A stretch of DNA of 14,394 nucleotides from assembly GCA_002402275.1 (NCBI GenBank), contig DHFN01000004.1:1-14394 (forward strand), read 5' to 3'. Numbering within the stretch: position 1 is the first letter of the stretch; every line of letters starts with the position of its first letter. The translations under genes were made by a program, and so were the position numbers. The stretch comes from Anaerolineales bacterium UBA4823. Its GTDB lineage: Bacteria > Chloroflexota > Anaerolineae > Anaerolineales > UBA4823. The notes under the pieces were generated by a model. It worked only from the letters and a program-made list of their open reading frames with translations, had not been told where the DNA came from and made no database searches. This document shows, piece by piece, positions 1-7,952 of this stretch.

Positions 1-45
1 ACAATTTTTAACAATATGATTACAAGATGTTTTCGTTTGCAAATA

Positions 46-86
46 CGGGTCGCCCTATAACCCATTTTTTACACACGGGCGACCCG
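46..86. repeat. Inverted repeat of the GGGTCGCCC family
   Basis: CGGGTCGCCC at 46-55 and its exact reverse complement GGGCGACCCG at 77-86 flank about 21 bases. The same 9-base core recurs at 155-163, 220-228 (inverted) and 264-272, so this pair belongs to a local family of interspersed repeats. The arms could form a hairpin in RNA or single-stranded DNA. No gene is supported in this stretch. Similar GGGTCGCCC-rich intergenic repeats occur in several environmental bacterial lineages, but I cannot name a family. Confidence 0.6.
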
Positions 87-127
87 TTATTTTCAATAAG
101 ACCCTTTGCTAATTTTATTTGCATAAT

Positions 128-175
128 CAATGAATCCCACTCGATAATAAATATGGGTCGCCCCTACGAAAAAAC
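128..175 (+). repeat. 48-bp direct repeat, copy 1
   Basis: The 48 bases from 128 to 175 are repeated without mismatch at 237-284. The unit begins CAATGAATCCCACTCG, contains the core GGGTCGCCCC and ends TACGAAAAAAC. It overlaps the inverted-repeat family at 46-86. An inverted core at 220-228 lies between the two copies, giving alternating core orientations (forward, inverted, forward, inverted, forward) across 46-272. Confidence 0.8.
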
Positions 176-236
176 CACTAACTTGATGTCGCCCTGCAAA
201 CCATTTCCATATTGCGTTTGGGCGACCCGTCATTAG

Positions 237-284
237 CAATGAATCCCACTCGATAATAAATATGGGTCGCCCCTACGAAAAAAC
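237..284 (+). repeat. 48-bp direct repeat, copy 2
   Basis: This is a perfect second copy of the unit at 128-175, starting 109 bases after the first. It ends 8 bases short of the stop codon of the minus-strand lipoprotein gene, so that operon would transcribe into the repeats. No T-rich terminator hairpin separates the gene from them. The repeats might themselves act as 3'-end structures, but that is inference. Confidence 0.8.
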
Positions 285-292
285 TACCACCC

Positions 293-1288
293 TCAGGGGC
301 TCAACAGGACTTCAACACTAGAAAGATAGATAACATTCGCAATACTCCCCTTCCCTTGCCAAACAACCAAAAGCGCCGGCGTCACTTCCGCAACTTCATA
401 AGGTAGGTCCACCGTAAAGCTGCCCATTCCGCTTCCTTCAACAGGCTGCACATCTGTCACCCGCTTACCAACGATTCTTCCATCTTGAGTGATCAATTCC
501 AACATCAAATAGGTATCTCCACCCAGGCGTGCTAATCCACTCGCAATAACACTTCTCCCTTGGATTAATGTCAATGGTAAAGGTTGTTGAATAACAATTG
601 GTGAGAGGTTATCGGCGGGCAAAATGATATCGGATTGACCAATGGATAACAAAATCAAGGGAACAGAGTTCACTGCAGTTGTCCTGCCGAATTCATCCAT
701 AACGGCTAGCGATAACCAAGCAGCTTCGGCTGTACCGGGAATTTCAAAAGGGATGCTGACATATAAAGTAGCAAAGCCTTGCCGGTTGGTATATGGCAAA
801 GGTTTGATCTGCCGCACCAACACTCGCCAGTCTTCTCCATATAAAGTGATCTCAACCTGACCGCCTTTACCCGGTTTAAGATAAGCATAGACTGTAAAAG
901 GGGAGGTTACTTTCGAAAGCGGGCCTGGGCTATGGAACTGAATAATGGCTTGGGATACAGGCTCGATTGAAGGGGGCGTGATCGCCAGAGGTAAAGTCAA
1001 ATTCGGATCAGGAGTGGCAGTCTCAATAAAATTGGCTGTTGGCGATGGCAACGGATTGGGTACGGGCGAAATATGGGTTTCTGAAGGTTGTGGGCTGGTT
1101 GAAGTCTCTTGAAATGTCGAATTCTCCGCCTGGAGGGTTAAGGCTATGATGGTAGGGATTGCTCCGCTTGGAATTGGAGTCGGAATCTTAGGGGTGGGAA
1201 GATTACACCCAGCCAAATTCAAACCCAGCCAGAGGAATACTCCTAATTTCCAATAATAACCCAAGGATTTTCTGCTTCTATCAGCCAA
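293..1288 (-). CDS. Secreted lipoprotein with Pro/Ser/Thr-rich linker and beta-rich domains
   Basis: Predicted lipoprotein of 331 residues. Residues 1-28 form a type II signal peptide: basic n-region, hydrophobic stretch and lipobox LAGC with Cys28 as the lipidated residue. Residues 29 to about 110 are a Pro/Thr/Ser-rich spacer. The remainder looks like two beta-sandwich units, about 115-215 (starting near FHSPGPLSKV) and about 225-331. The first resembles the Gmad2-type immunoglobulin-like fold of bacterial envelope proteins by eye only. The start codon is TTG (1286-1288), preceded by GGGGTGG; the frame is closed upstream by the response regulator's own TGA, so no earlier start exists. It is the last gene of a close-packed minus-strand operon, 15 bases after the receiver gene. 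A role in envelope sensing or binding is a guess; no catalytic motif is visible. Confidence 0.8.
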   Translation of the reverse strand: MADRSRKSLGYYWKLGVFLWLGLNLAGCNLPTPKIPTPIPSGAIPTIIALTLQAENSTFQETSTSPQPSETHISPVPNPLPSPTANFIETATPDPNLTLPLAITPPSIEPVSQAIIQFHSPGPLSKVTSPFTVYAYLKPGKGGQVEITLYGEDWRVLVRQIKPLPYTNRQGFATLYVSIPFEIPGTAEAAWLSLAVMDEFGRTTAVNSVPLILLSIGQSDIILPADNLSPIVIQQPLPLTLIQGRSVIASGLARLGGDTYLMLELITQDGRIVGKRVTDVQPVEGSGMGSFTVDLPYEVAEVTPALLVVWQGKGSIANVIYLSSVEVLLSP

Positions 1289-1303
1289 AAGGTAGCCACC
1301 CCT

Positions 1304-1669
1304 TCATTGAGACGTATATTGTTGTATGATATCTAATAAAGCCTGGAGTCGAATAGGTTTATTGATATAATCTTTCGCTCCAGCACTTCTTGCCATTTCG
1401 ACAGCATCTAAATCTGGGCTAGCTGACAACACCAAAACTGGAATTCGGGTGGTTGCGGGTTGTTCTTGCAGCTTGCGGACAAAGGTTAAACCGTCCATGT
1501 CAGGAAGGCGCATATCAGTAAAGATCAAATCCGGGGATTGCATGGCAGCTAAATCTAAGCCAGTTTTCCCATTATCAGCAAGCAGAGCCTGATGTCCAAA
1601 AACTTCCACCGCTTTCGTCAATGTTTCCAGAGTAAAGGGATCATCATCTACAAAGAGTATCCGTGCCAT
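1304..1669 (-). CDS. Stand-alone response-regulator receiver domain protein
   Basis: A CheY-like single receiver domain of 121 residues with no output domain. The acidic pocket is in DDD (8-10), the phosphoacceptor is Asp52 in TDMRLPDMDG, the conserved Ser is Ser82 in LSAS, and Lys104-Pro105 lie in NKP, so the phosphorylation site is complete. Proteins of this type pass a phosphoryl signal by protein-protein contact rather than by binding DNA. ATG is preceded by GAGGAAG (1674-1680) at good spacing. The gene begins 22 bases after the carboxypeptidase gene and ends 15 bases before the lipoprotein gene, so all three are probably one transcript. No histidine kinase lies in the window, so its partner is unknown. 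Confidence 0.92.
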   Translation of the reverse strand: MARILFVDDDPFTLETLTKAVEVFGHQALLADNGKTGLDLAAMQSPDLIFTDMRLPDMDGLTFVRKLQEQPATTRIPVLVLSASPDLDAVEMARSAGAKDYINKPIRLQALLDIIQQYTSQ

Positions 1670-1691
1670 GCTACTTCCTCAATAATATCAA

Positions 1692-3194
1692 CTATAACCC
1701 ATAAATTTGTCCATATTTTTGGCGAATGTACTGGATATATGGCTTGGGAGAAATCCCCGATCCAGTGACTCGTTGCACCAATTCTTTCCCCTCATATTTT
1801 GCACCATGATGATGGATTTTCTCACGCAGCCATCCTAACAGCTCTTGAAATTCTCCCTTTCGGATCTGGTTGTCCAGGTTGGGAATATCTTTATTAATCG
1901 CCTCCCACCACTGGGCAGAGATTAAATTCCCAAGAGCGTATGTGGCAAAATAGCCAATGGAGCCATGTGACCAGTGAACATCTTGCAGTACACCCATCGA
2001 ATTGTTCGGTGGAACAACTCCCAAATATTCCTCCATCTTACTGTTCCAGAGATCCGGCAAATCGCGAACATCCAACTCCCCAGATATCAAAGCGATCTCG
2101 ATTTCTAAGCGCAGCATGATATGTAAATTATAAGTTGCTTCATCTGCTTCAATCCGGATCAAGGATGGCTCCACTTTGTTGATCCCTTTATAAAATGTTT
2201 CCAGAGAGACATTGCCGAGCTGAGCCGGAAAAACTGCTTGCAAGTGTGGATAAAAATACTCCCAAAAAGGCAAAGATCTTCCGACTAAATTTTCCCATAA
2301 ACGGGATTGAGATTCGTGAATAGCCAAAGATGCCCCATCGGCTAAAGGAGTACGAGCTAGCGCAGGGTCAAAGCCAAGTTCATACAACGCATGCCCACAC
2401 TCGTGCATGGTACTAAAGAGGGCTGACCCAATATAATCGGGTAATATGCGGGTTGTGATGCGTACATCGTTTAACCCAAAAGACGTGGTAAAAGGATGGG
2501 CGGTTTTATCTTGGCGGCCACGCTGCCAATCATAGCCAAATTTGGTAATCACTTCCACCCCAAAATCCCATTGCTTTTGCTCATCGTAATATTGGTGCAA
2601 TGCTGAATCATCCACTTGAGGACGAGCTCCTATCTGACGAATTAACTCAACTTGCTGAGGGCGGAGTTCGTCGAAAATTGCTTGCACCTCTTTGGTTTTC
2701 ATCCCCGGCTCAAATTCATCCAACAAGGGATCATAGATATGTTCGTAAGGACGAAAATAATCAGCATATTCGCGTCGTAAATCAATGATCTTCGCTAAGA
2801 AAGGCTGGAACTTTTTGAAATTATCTTGCTGGCGGGCTTCCTTCCAAGCACTATATGCCACTGCAGAAGTTTCAGACAATTCTTGATAATATCGTGCTGG
2901 GACTTTGATGAGACGCTCGAATTCTCGCCGGGTAACTTTTATCAAACGAGCTTCTGTTGAATCCGGGTCCATCCCCTGAACTTCTTTCTCGGCTTGCTCC
3001 AATAATTGAGCAAATTTTGGCGAGGTAATCCGTTCGTGAATTAAACCAGCCAACGTTCCTAATTGCTCACCACGTTCCTTAGCCCCAAGCGGTGGCATAT
3101 AGGTTTCCTGATCCCAACCAATGATTGCGCTGATATATTGTAAATCCTTAATTTCTGCTAAAGCTGATTTTAATGACTCTAAATTTGCCATCAT
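1692..3194 (-). CDS. Metallocarboxypeptidase, M32 family (Taq type)
   Basis: Zinc carboxypeptidase of 500 residues, the normal length for M32, expected to be cytoplasmic and to remove C-terminal residues from peptides. The active-site HExxH is HECGH at 264-268, and HESQSR at 293-298 supplies the downstream Glu294 ligand. Other family blocks are GWDQETYMPP (26-35), HPFTTSFG followed by DVRITTR (233-249), and DVHWSHGSIGYFATYALG near the C-terminus. The protein is all-alpha in character with no signal peptide. Two ATG codons are adjacent (3192-3194 and 3189-3191); AGGGAG just upstream suits either. It is the first gene of the operon with a receiver and a lipoprotein, an unusual pairing for a housekeeping peptidase. 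Confidence 0.95.
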   Translation of the reverse strand: MMANLESLKSALAEIKDLQYISAIIGWDQETYMPPLGAKERGEQLGTLAGLIHERITSPKFAQLLEQAEKEVQGMDPDSTEARLIKVTRREFERLIKVPARYYQELSETSAVAYSAWKEARQQDNFKKFQPFLAKIIDLRREYADYFRPYEHIYDPLLDEFEPGMKTKEVQAIFDELRPQQVELIRQIGARPQVDDSALHQYYDEQKQWDFGVEVITKFGYDWQRGRQDKTAHPFTTSFGLNDVRITTRILPDYIGSALFSTMHECGHALYELGFDPALARTPLADGASLAIHESQSRLWENLVGRSLPFWEYFYPHLQAVFPAQLGNVSLETFYKGINKVEPSLIRIEADEATYNLHIMLRLEIEIALISGELDVRDLPDLWNSKMEEYLGVVPPNNSMGVLQDVHWSHGSIGYFATYALGNLISAQWWEAINKDIPNLDNQIRKGEFQELLGWLREKIHHHGAKYEGKELVQRVTGSGISPKPYIQYIRQKYGQIYGL

Positions 3195-3236
3195 ACGCTC
3201 CCTGTCACCTAAGGTGTATCAAGTAATATTTTCTTA

Positions 3237-3242
3237 TTTATA
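3237..3242 (-). promoter_or_regulatory. Possible extended -10 element for the M32 operon
   Basis: On the minus strand the stretch reads TGGTATAAAT, which fits an extended -10 (TGnTATAAA), about 43 bases before the carboxypeptidase ATG. There is no convincing -35 element; the best candidates are TTAAGT or AAGTGA at 17-19 bases. The call rests on the -10 alone. Confidence 0.35.
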
Positions 3243-3374
3243 CCACTATCCATATCAAATCACTTAACTTTTTTGAACAGGTATGCTTGGAACATGGTGA
3301 AAAAACGTCTTACAAAAATACCAAGCTAAATAGGTACTGAGTATTTTTCAAGACTTGCAAATCGTGAATTAAAG

Positions 3375-3408
3375 AAAAAGGTCTCCTTACTCATCGGAGA
3401 CCCTTTTT
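3375..3408 (-). terminator. Intrinsic terminator of metK
   Basis: A perfect 7-bp stem, GGTCTCC (3380-3386) with GGAGACC (3396-3402), encloses a 9-base loop. It is flanked by A5 on the left and T5 on the right. Read on the minus strand it lies just after the metK stop codon and runs into TTTTTCTTT, a classic rho-independent terminator. The symmetrical A and T tracts would let it also stop plus-strand transcription. Confidence 0.93.
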
Positions 3409-3415
3409 GTCTAAA

Positions 3416-4648
3416 TTAAGGTAATCTTACTGGTTCTTTTAATCCTGCAGCTTCACGCAGTGTTTCCACCTTATCGGTATGTTCCCAGGGTAATTCGATA
3501 TCATCCCGTCCAAAATGCCCGTAATTGGCAATTTTTTGGTAAATTGGCTGGCGAAGGCGTAAATCGCGGATGATCGCGCCGGGGCGCAGATCAAAAAATT
3601 CCGTCACCAGGCTGGCAATCTGGTCGTCGGATATTTTCCCGGTTCCAAACGTTTCGACACTGATACTAAGCGGATGTGCAACTCCAATTGCATAGGATAC
3701 TTGAATTTCACAACGTTCGGCTAATCCAGCCGCAACGATATTTTTCGCTGCCCAGCGAGCTGCATAAGCTGCTGAACGATCTACTTTAGTGGGATCTTTT
3801 CCACTAAACGATCCGCCACCATGACGGCCCATCCCACCATAAGTGTCAACGATGATCTTTCGTCCAGTCACTCCGGCATCGCCCATAGGCCCACCGATCA
3901 CGAAACGTCCTGTGGGGTTGACATAGATGCGTGGTCCACCATTCATCATTTCAGCGGGAATGGTGGGCTTAATCACTTCTTCATAGATCGCTTCGCGGAT
4001 TTGATCCATCGGAATCTCAGGGGCATGCTGTGCACTCACCAGTACGGTATGCACCCTGGCTGGTCTCCCATAATGGTATTCAATGGTGACCTGAGTTTTC
4101 CCATCAGGACGCAGCCATGGCAGGATCCCCTCTTTTCGAACGAAACTTAATCGGCGGGCGAGTTTGTGAGCCAGGTAAATGGGCATAGGCATAAGGGTTT
4201 TAGTTTCATTACAGGCAAATCCGAAAACCATCCCCTGATCGCCAGCACCAATTGCCTCAATTTCAGCTTCACTCATGATTCCTTGCTTTGCCTCTAAGGC
4301 TTTATCCACCCCCATGGCAATATCGCCGGATTGATGAGCGATTGCCACCTGCACGCCACAAGTGGCTCCATCAAAACCTTTTTCACTGCTGTCATATCCA
4401 ATATCAGTAACCACTTTCCGAACCAATTCATCATAATTCAAATGAGCTTGCGTGGTTATTTCCCCTAAAAGCATGACGAAACCCGTTTTGGTGACGGTTT
4501 CGCAAGCGACCCGCGAGAGGGGGTCTTGTTCCAGACAGGCATCCAAAACAGCGTCGCTGACTTGATCGCACAATTTATCGGGATGCCCTTCTGTCACCGA
4601 TTCTGAAGTGAACAATAGACTCGGTGAATCCATAAAAGTAGTAGACAT
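3416..4648 (-). CDS. metK: S-adenosylmethionine synthase
   Basis: Makes S-adenosylmethionine from methionine and ATP in the cytoplasm, releasing phosphate and diphosphate. It has 410 residues, slightly longer than the usual 380-400. Diagnostic blocks are all present: GHPDKLCDQVSDAVLDA (21-37) with His22 and Asp24, the signature GAGDQG (134-139), DAGVTGRKIIVDTYGG (257-272) and the Lys-containing P-loop-like GGGSFSGKDPTKVDRS (277-292). The ATG is preceded by AGGAGGT at 5-base spacing (4654-4660). The gene is monocistronic in appearance: its own promoter and SAM-I riboswitch lie upstream and a strong terminator follows. Control is therefore predicted to be feedback attenuation, with high SAM stopping transcription in the leader. 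Confidence 0.98.
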   Translation of the reverse strand: MSTTFMDSPSLLFTSESVTEGHPDKLCDQVSDAVLDACLEQDPLSRVACETVTKTGFVMLLGEITTQAHLNYDELVRKVVTDIGYDSSEKGFDGATCGVQVAIAHQSGDIAMGVDKALEAKQGIMSEAEIEAIGAGDQGMVFGFACNETKTLMPMPIYLAHKLARRLSFVRKEGILPWLRPDGKTQVTIEYHYGRPARVHTVLVSAQHAPEIPMDQIREAIYEEVIKPTIPAEMMNGGPRIYVNPTGRFVIGGPMGDAGVTGRKIIVDTYGGMGRHGGGSFSGKDPTKVDRSAAYAARWAAKNIVAAGLAERCEIQVSYAIGVAHPLSISVETFGTGKISDDQIASLVTEFFDLRPGAIIRDLRLRQPIYQKIANYGHFGRDDIELPWEHTDKVETLREAAGLKEPVRLP

Positions 4649-4666
4649 TTTGTACCTCCTAACGAT

Positions 4667-4703
4667 AAAAATTGCCCCTTCCGGTACAAAAGAAAGGGCA
4701 ATT
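4667..4703 (-). terminator. metK: Riboswitch-controlled terminator hairpin
   Basis: On the minus strand AATTGCCCTTTC (from 4703 to 4692) pairs with GAAGGGGCAATT (from 4681 to 4670): 12 bp with one G-U and a 10-base loop. The final U's of the stem merge with the following UUU. It sits between the SAM aptamer and the metK ribosome-binding site, as expected for an attenuating expression platform. Confidence 0.9.
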
Positions 4704-4724
4704 GGATAGCAAACTAGAGCTGCC

Positions 4725-4837
<113 letters not shown>

Positions 4838-4868
4838 CGCCGAGTGGGGCTGATATTAAATTTAAAAA

Positions 4869-4897
4869 ATCATACCATGCAGTATTCGATCTGTCAA
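4869..4897 (-). promoter_or_regulatory. metK: Sigma-70-type promoter of metK
   Basis: On the minus strand TTGACA (4892-4897) and TATGAT (4869-4874) are separated by exactly 17 bases, close to the housekeeping consensus. The predicted start near 4862 is about 25 bases before the SAM-I aptamer. The -35 lies only 25 bases after the stop codon of the upstream ATPase gene. I see no terminator between them, so read-through from that gene would also pass through the riboswitch. Confidence 0.85.
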
Positions 4898-4921
4898 CTC
4901 AGCGCGTTTTCCCGAAAATAT

Positions 4922-7435
4922 TTACTTTAAATTAACGACTAGAAATGCCGGTACTTCCTGTTCCCTGTCACCCCACCGGACTTGATAATAGGGCAGCCAA
5001 GCTAATCCAAACATCTCCAGCAAAACGTCTTTCTTCTGCGCAAGGAGGGTGATTTCGGTCACATTTTGAGTAACTTCCCCCCATTTCTTTTTTACTTCTT
5101 CTAATGCCTGCCCTTTTTCTTTTTCAATCTGGGCGATTTGTTCTTTGTATTCTTTAATGACTTTTTGAGATTCCTCCACATTTTCTTTGGCTTGGGTGGT
5201 CATACGATGTTTGGATAAAGACGATGTCACCCGGCGGGAACTCCGCCGGCCCCCTAGTAACCCAAACAAATTCTCGGCATGCGTTCCATATTCTTCCATT
5301 CGCCGTTGGGATAATTCTTCCTGATCCATATCCAATTCACGTTCTTCTCGTTCTATTTTGGTTTGGATATCCTTTATTTTTTTGTCAAAACTGGCAGCGA
5401 TTTTTTTTATTTCCCCATCCAAAGCTTTTTGGGCGGCCTCCAGACAGCGTTTTTGAAAATCAACTTCTGCCTCGTTTGGAGACCCAAATATCTTTAATGC
5501 CTCATTGGAAAGAATTTTTATTTGAGCCGCGCGATAAGCCCACTCCAAAAAATCTTTCCGCATAGCTGCCATAGTTTTAGAGTCACTCAGCGGTGATTCG
5601 ATTGGATAGTAACGCGCTTTTAGTTCTGGTGTGGAGGATAATTGACGCATATCGATCGGGGAACATCCAAATTCGTCCCAGCGCACATATCCTCGCCGAT
5701 CGGGGTTCTGAACAAGGAATGTCTTATGATCTTCGTAATCCAAATTATATTTCTGGTTGAAATATCGAATGGTTGCTTGTCCTACCAACACAGGATGATA
5801 AACTAAGCTGGAGGAAGTTGGTTCAGTGGTGGAAATCAATTGCGAAGCACGCAATGCCTGGCTAAGAGTACAATTCACCGGCAGGATATATTCTTCCACT
5901 CCTTGCGGTACTGGCGGACGGGCGGTTAATATAGCAGATGTTGAAGAAATCCGCTCGGTTGTGGATAATACCTCAGAAGTTTCTCCTATAATTCGGGGAG
6001 CGCCTTCTATTTTTGGCTGCAGTTCGGCTTTTTGAGGATTGACTAGCTGATTCAAAGCTGGAATCTGGAGACGGGTTAAAGGACCAGCTAAATAATTCAT
6101 TGCCCAGCGGGTTTGAAATAGAAGGGGTTGTTTCTCATGTACATTCTGCATTAAAAATACCCGCTTCCCCAAAGTAGAAATCAGGCGATCGAAATCGGCC
6201 CGATTTAAACCCCCGGGCAGAGCACTCTCCAGTCCATCTAATAAGCGCTGCTTATCCTGATCCGTTTGCAGTTTTCCAACCCACCAAGTACCGGCATTAG
6301 AAAGACCTTTATAATCAATGTCCACTGGGTTTTGGGTCACCAACACCTGACCTACGCCAAAAGCCCGGGCTTGTTTGAGCATCCGCAGAATAACCGTTTT
6401 AGAAGGGGGGTTGGCAACTGGGGGAATATATCCATAAATTTCATCAAAGTACACGATTGCACGCAAGGTACTACTGCCAGACTGAGCCCGCATCCACGAC
6501 TCGACTGCCGAATAAAATAACGTCACAAAAAACATCCGTTCGCTATCGCTGAGATGCGCAAGATACAAAACACTATGTTTTGGACGTCCATCTTCAGCGA
6601 ACATAAATTGCTCAATGTCTAAAGGTTGTCCCTGAATCCAAGGTTGAAAACTAGGGGCTGCTAAAATGTTGTTGAGCAGCATCGCTAAAGCGAAACGATC
6701 CTTTTCCGGAAAGAATGTATTTACATCAAAAACCCCTAATTTAGTAAAGGGGGGTGATTGGGTTTGGATGATGATCTCCCCCAAATCCAAATCCTTCCCC
6801 GTTGACCAGGCATTTTCAAATATATTTGAAAGCAAAATGTGTTCGCGGGAACGAACTGGGTCTAAATCTTGCAAACCGACCAACCCTAACAGAGCAGTAA
6901 CTGTACCACTGATCTTCTCCCGAATAACCTCTTGATTGTCCTGCCAGGAGAGTTGGGGTGCTTTAAGGGAAGCCAAAATATTAATGGGTACCCCAGCAGT
7001 GGATCCAGGAGTATAGATTGTAAACTGGGCAGCAGATTGTAATTTGCCAATTCTCTCAGGATCAATCCCCCAATCCGCTAAGCCCTGCTTCCATGAAGCG
7101 GCTGTCTCTTCCGCCACCTGGGGAACGGTTTTGCCGGCTCTCCGAGCAGTATCACTATCTATCCAGGGCTCAAAGTCTTGGGGCTTTAATTCTGGAAAAT
7201 GCAAAACGATATTGGTCATGTCCCCTTTTGGATCCATCATCATGGCTGGGATACCCGCTAAAGCTGCCTCTTCCAAAAGGTTGATACACAAACCCGTTTT
7301 ACCCGATCCAGTCATTCCGACCACTACGGCATGGGTAGTGAGGTCAGCAGGATCATAAAGCAGCGGTTGATCAATCGTTTTACGCTGAGCTGGATCGTAG
7401 ATCCGCCCTAAAAAGAATTTACCTTTCGTATCCAT
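4922..7435 (-). CDS. HerA/DUF87-type P-loop ATPase with C-terminal coiled coil
   Basis: ATP-binding protein of 837 residues of the HerA-FtsK (DNA-translocase-like) group. A short beta-rich N-terminus leads into Walker A GMTGSGKT (40-47). MMMDPKGDMTN (65-75) follows, the usual post-Walker A acidic strand in this group. Walker B is IVYFDEIYGY (327-336) with Asp331 and Glu332, and a TQNP sensor-like motif lies at 367-370. Residues 660-715 and 745-805 are strongly charged and heptad-like, two coiled-coil arms separated by a Gly/Arg/Ser-rich turn (723-743). A short conserved-looking C-terminal segment follows. ATG is preceded by AGGAGGT. No NurA nuclease or obvious partner is nearby, so it is an orphan. 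Its substrate (DNA, or membrane-associated protein) cannot be told from sequence; ATPase activity is well supported. Confidence 0.85.
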   Translation of the reverse strand: MDTKGKFFLGRIYDPAQRKTIDQPLLYDPADLTTHAVVVGMTGSGKTGLCINLLEEAALAGIPAMMMDPKGDMTNIVLHFPELKPQDFEPWIDSDTARRAGKTVPQVAEETAASWKQGLADWGIDPERIGKLQSAAQFTIYTPGSTAGVPINILASLKAPQLSWQDNQEVIREKISGTVTALLGLVGLQDLDPVRSREHILLSNIFENAWSTGKDLDLGEIIIQTQSPPFTKLGVFDVNTFFPEKDRFALAMLLNNILAAPSFQPWIQGQPLDIEQFMFAEDGRPKHSVLYLAHLSDSERMFFVTLFYSAVESWMRAQSGSSTLRAIVYFDEIYGYIPPVANPPSKTVILRMLKQARAFGVGQVLVTQNPVDIDYKGLSNAGTWWVGKLQTDQDKQRLLDGLESALPGGLNRADFDRLISTLGKRVFLMQNVHEKQPLLFQTRWAMNYLAGPLTRLQIPALNQLVNPQKAELQPKIEGAPRIIGETSEVLSTTERISSTSAILTARPPVPQGVEEYILPVNCTLSQALRASQLISTTEPTSSSLVYHPVLVGQATIRYFNQKYNLDYEDHKTFLVQNPDRRGYVRWDEFGCSPIDMRQLSSTPELKARYYPIESPLSDSKTMAAMRKDFLEWAYRAAQIKILSNEALKIFGSPNEAEVDFQKRCLEAAQKALDGEIKKIAASFDKKIKDIQTKIEREERELDMDQEELSQRRMEEYGTHAENLFGLLGGRRSSRRVTSSLSKHRMTTQAKENVEESQKVIKEYKEQIAQIEKEKGQALEEVKKKWGEVTQNVTEITLLAQKKDVLLEMFGLAWLPYYQVRWGDREQEVPAFLVVNLK

Positions 7436-7948
7436 ATTGACCTCCTGTTGCCTTTATCTACATATTATCCAGAAGTGTGACCATTTAATCCCATCAAAGC
7501 TCAGTTCATTGTTATTATAAATGTTTTTCTATATATAGGGTTCTTACAACATGGATTAATGAGGTTGTACAAAATGTCCGAAATGTCATATCAATCGAAG
7601 CGAGATATCTAAAACGCAACGAAAAGACGCCTCACTTCGTTCGGGGTGACAATCTTCTTTTAGGACAGTTTTGAAACCACAAGAGAGCTTGTTGACCCCA
7701 AATCCGGAGTTGCGGTCGTCCAAAATGTCCCGGTTGGAAGGCGGCTTTATAGACAACATATCAATTTGCTAAAAGCATGAGCTATTTGGGATTAATGCAG
7801 CACGATTAGATTTAGCATTGGTTAACTTGGATTTCATACTCCTAATTGATAGTAATGGCGGTTTGGGTTATTTTAAAAATAGAATAGTCCATAAATCCTT
7901 GACGAATATAGATATTAAAAATCTCCTTCTAAAAATCTCCATTTCTTG
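7436..7948. other. Intergenic region with repeat-like debris
   Basis: This gap of more than 500 bases separates the divergent ATPase and DUF5058 genes. I see no intact gene. It includes TACAAC/GTTGTA (7545-7550 with 7564-7569), a weak hairpin, and a stretch around 7640-7672 with CTTCGTTCGGGGTGACA, which resembles dispersed intergenic repeats in many environmental genomes. AAAATGTCC appears at 7571-7579 and 7722-7730. AAAAATCTCC is tandemly repeated at 7917-7926 and 7931-7940. Part of the stretch may be a decayed gene (7746-7952). No clear promoter for the ATPase gene was found; TATAAT-like boxes exist but lack paired -35 elements. Confidence 0.4.
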
Positions 7949-7952
7949 TTGA
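7746..7952 (+). pseudogene. Possible remnant of a CHASE4-like sensor domain
   Basis: A plus-strand frame reads FIDNISIC, then a stop at 7770-7772, then about 60 open codons to TGA at 7950-7952 with no suitable start codon. Its middle reads INAARLDLALVNLDFILLID followed by SNGGLGYFKN. This has the rhythm of the CHASE4 extracellular sensing domain, in which an Asn-containing helix is followed by a hydrophobic strand, a D-x-x-G turn and then Y/F-x-K. The match is by eye and short. The tail overlaps the -35 of the following promoter. It could equally be chance open sequence. Confidence 0.25.

Noticed and set aside
27..236. Plus-strand open frame of 69 codons over the 5' repeats
   Set aside because: It runs through the GGGTCGCCC repeats, has no ribosome-binding site, and its residues simply mirror the repeat units.
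1..290. CRISPR array suggested by the spaced repeats
   Set aside because: There are only two 48-base copies, the smaller cores alternate orientation at irregular spacing, and no cas genes are present.
3821..4150. 109-codon frame antisense to metK
   Set aside because: metK is certain on the other strand; this frame has no ribosome-binding site and no recognisable protein pattern.
7044..7358. 104-codon frame antisense to the ATPase gene
   Set aside because: It is opposite the Walker A region of a long, well-supported gene and shows no coding features of its own.
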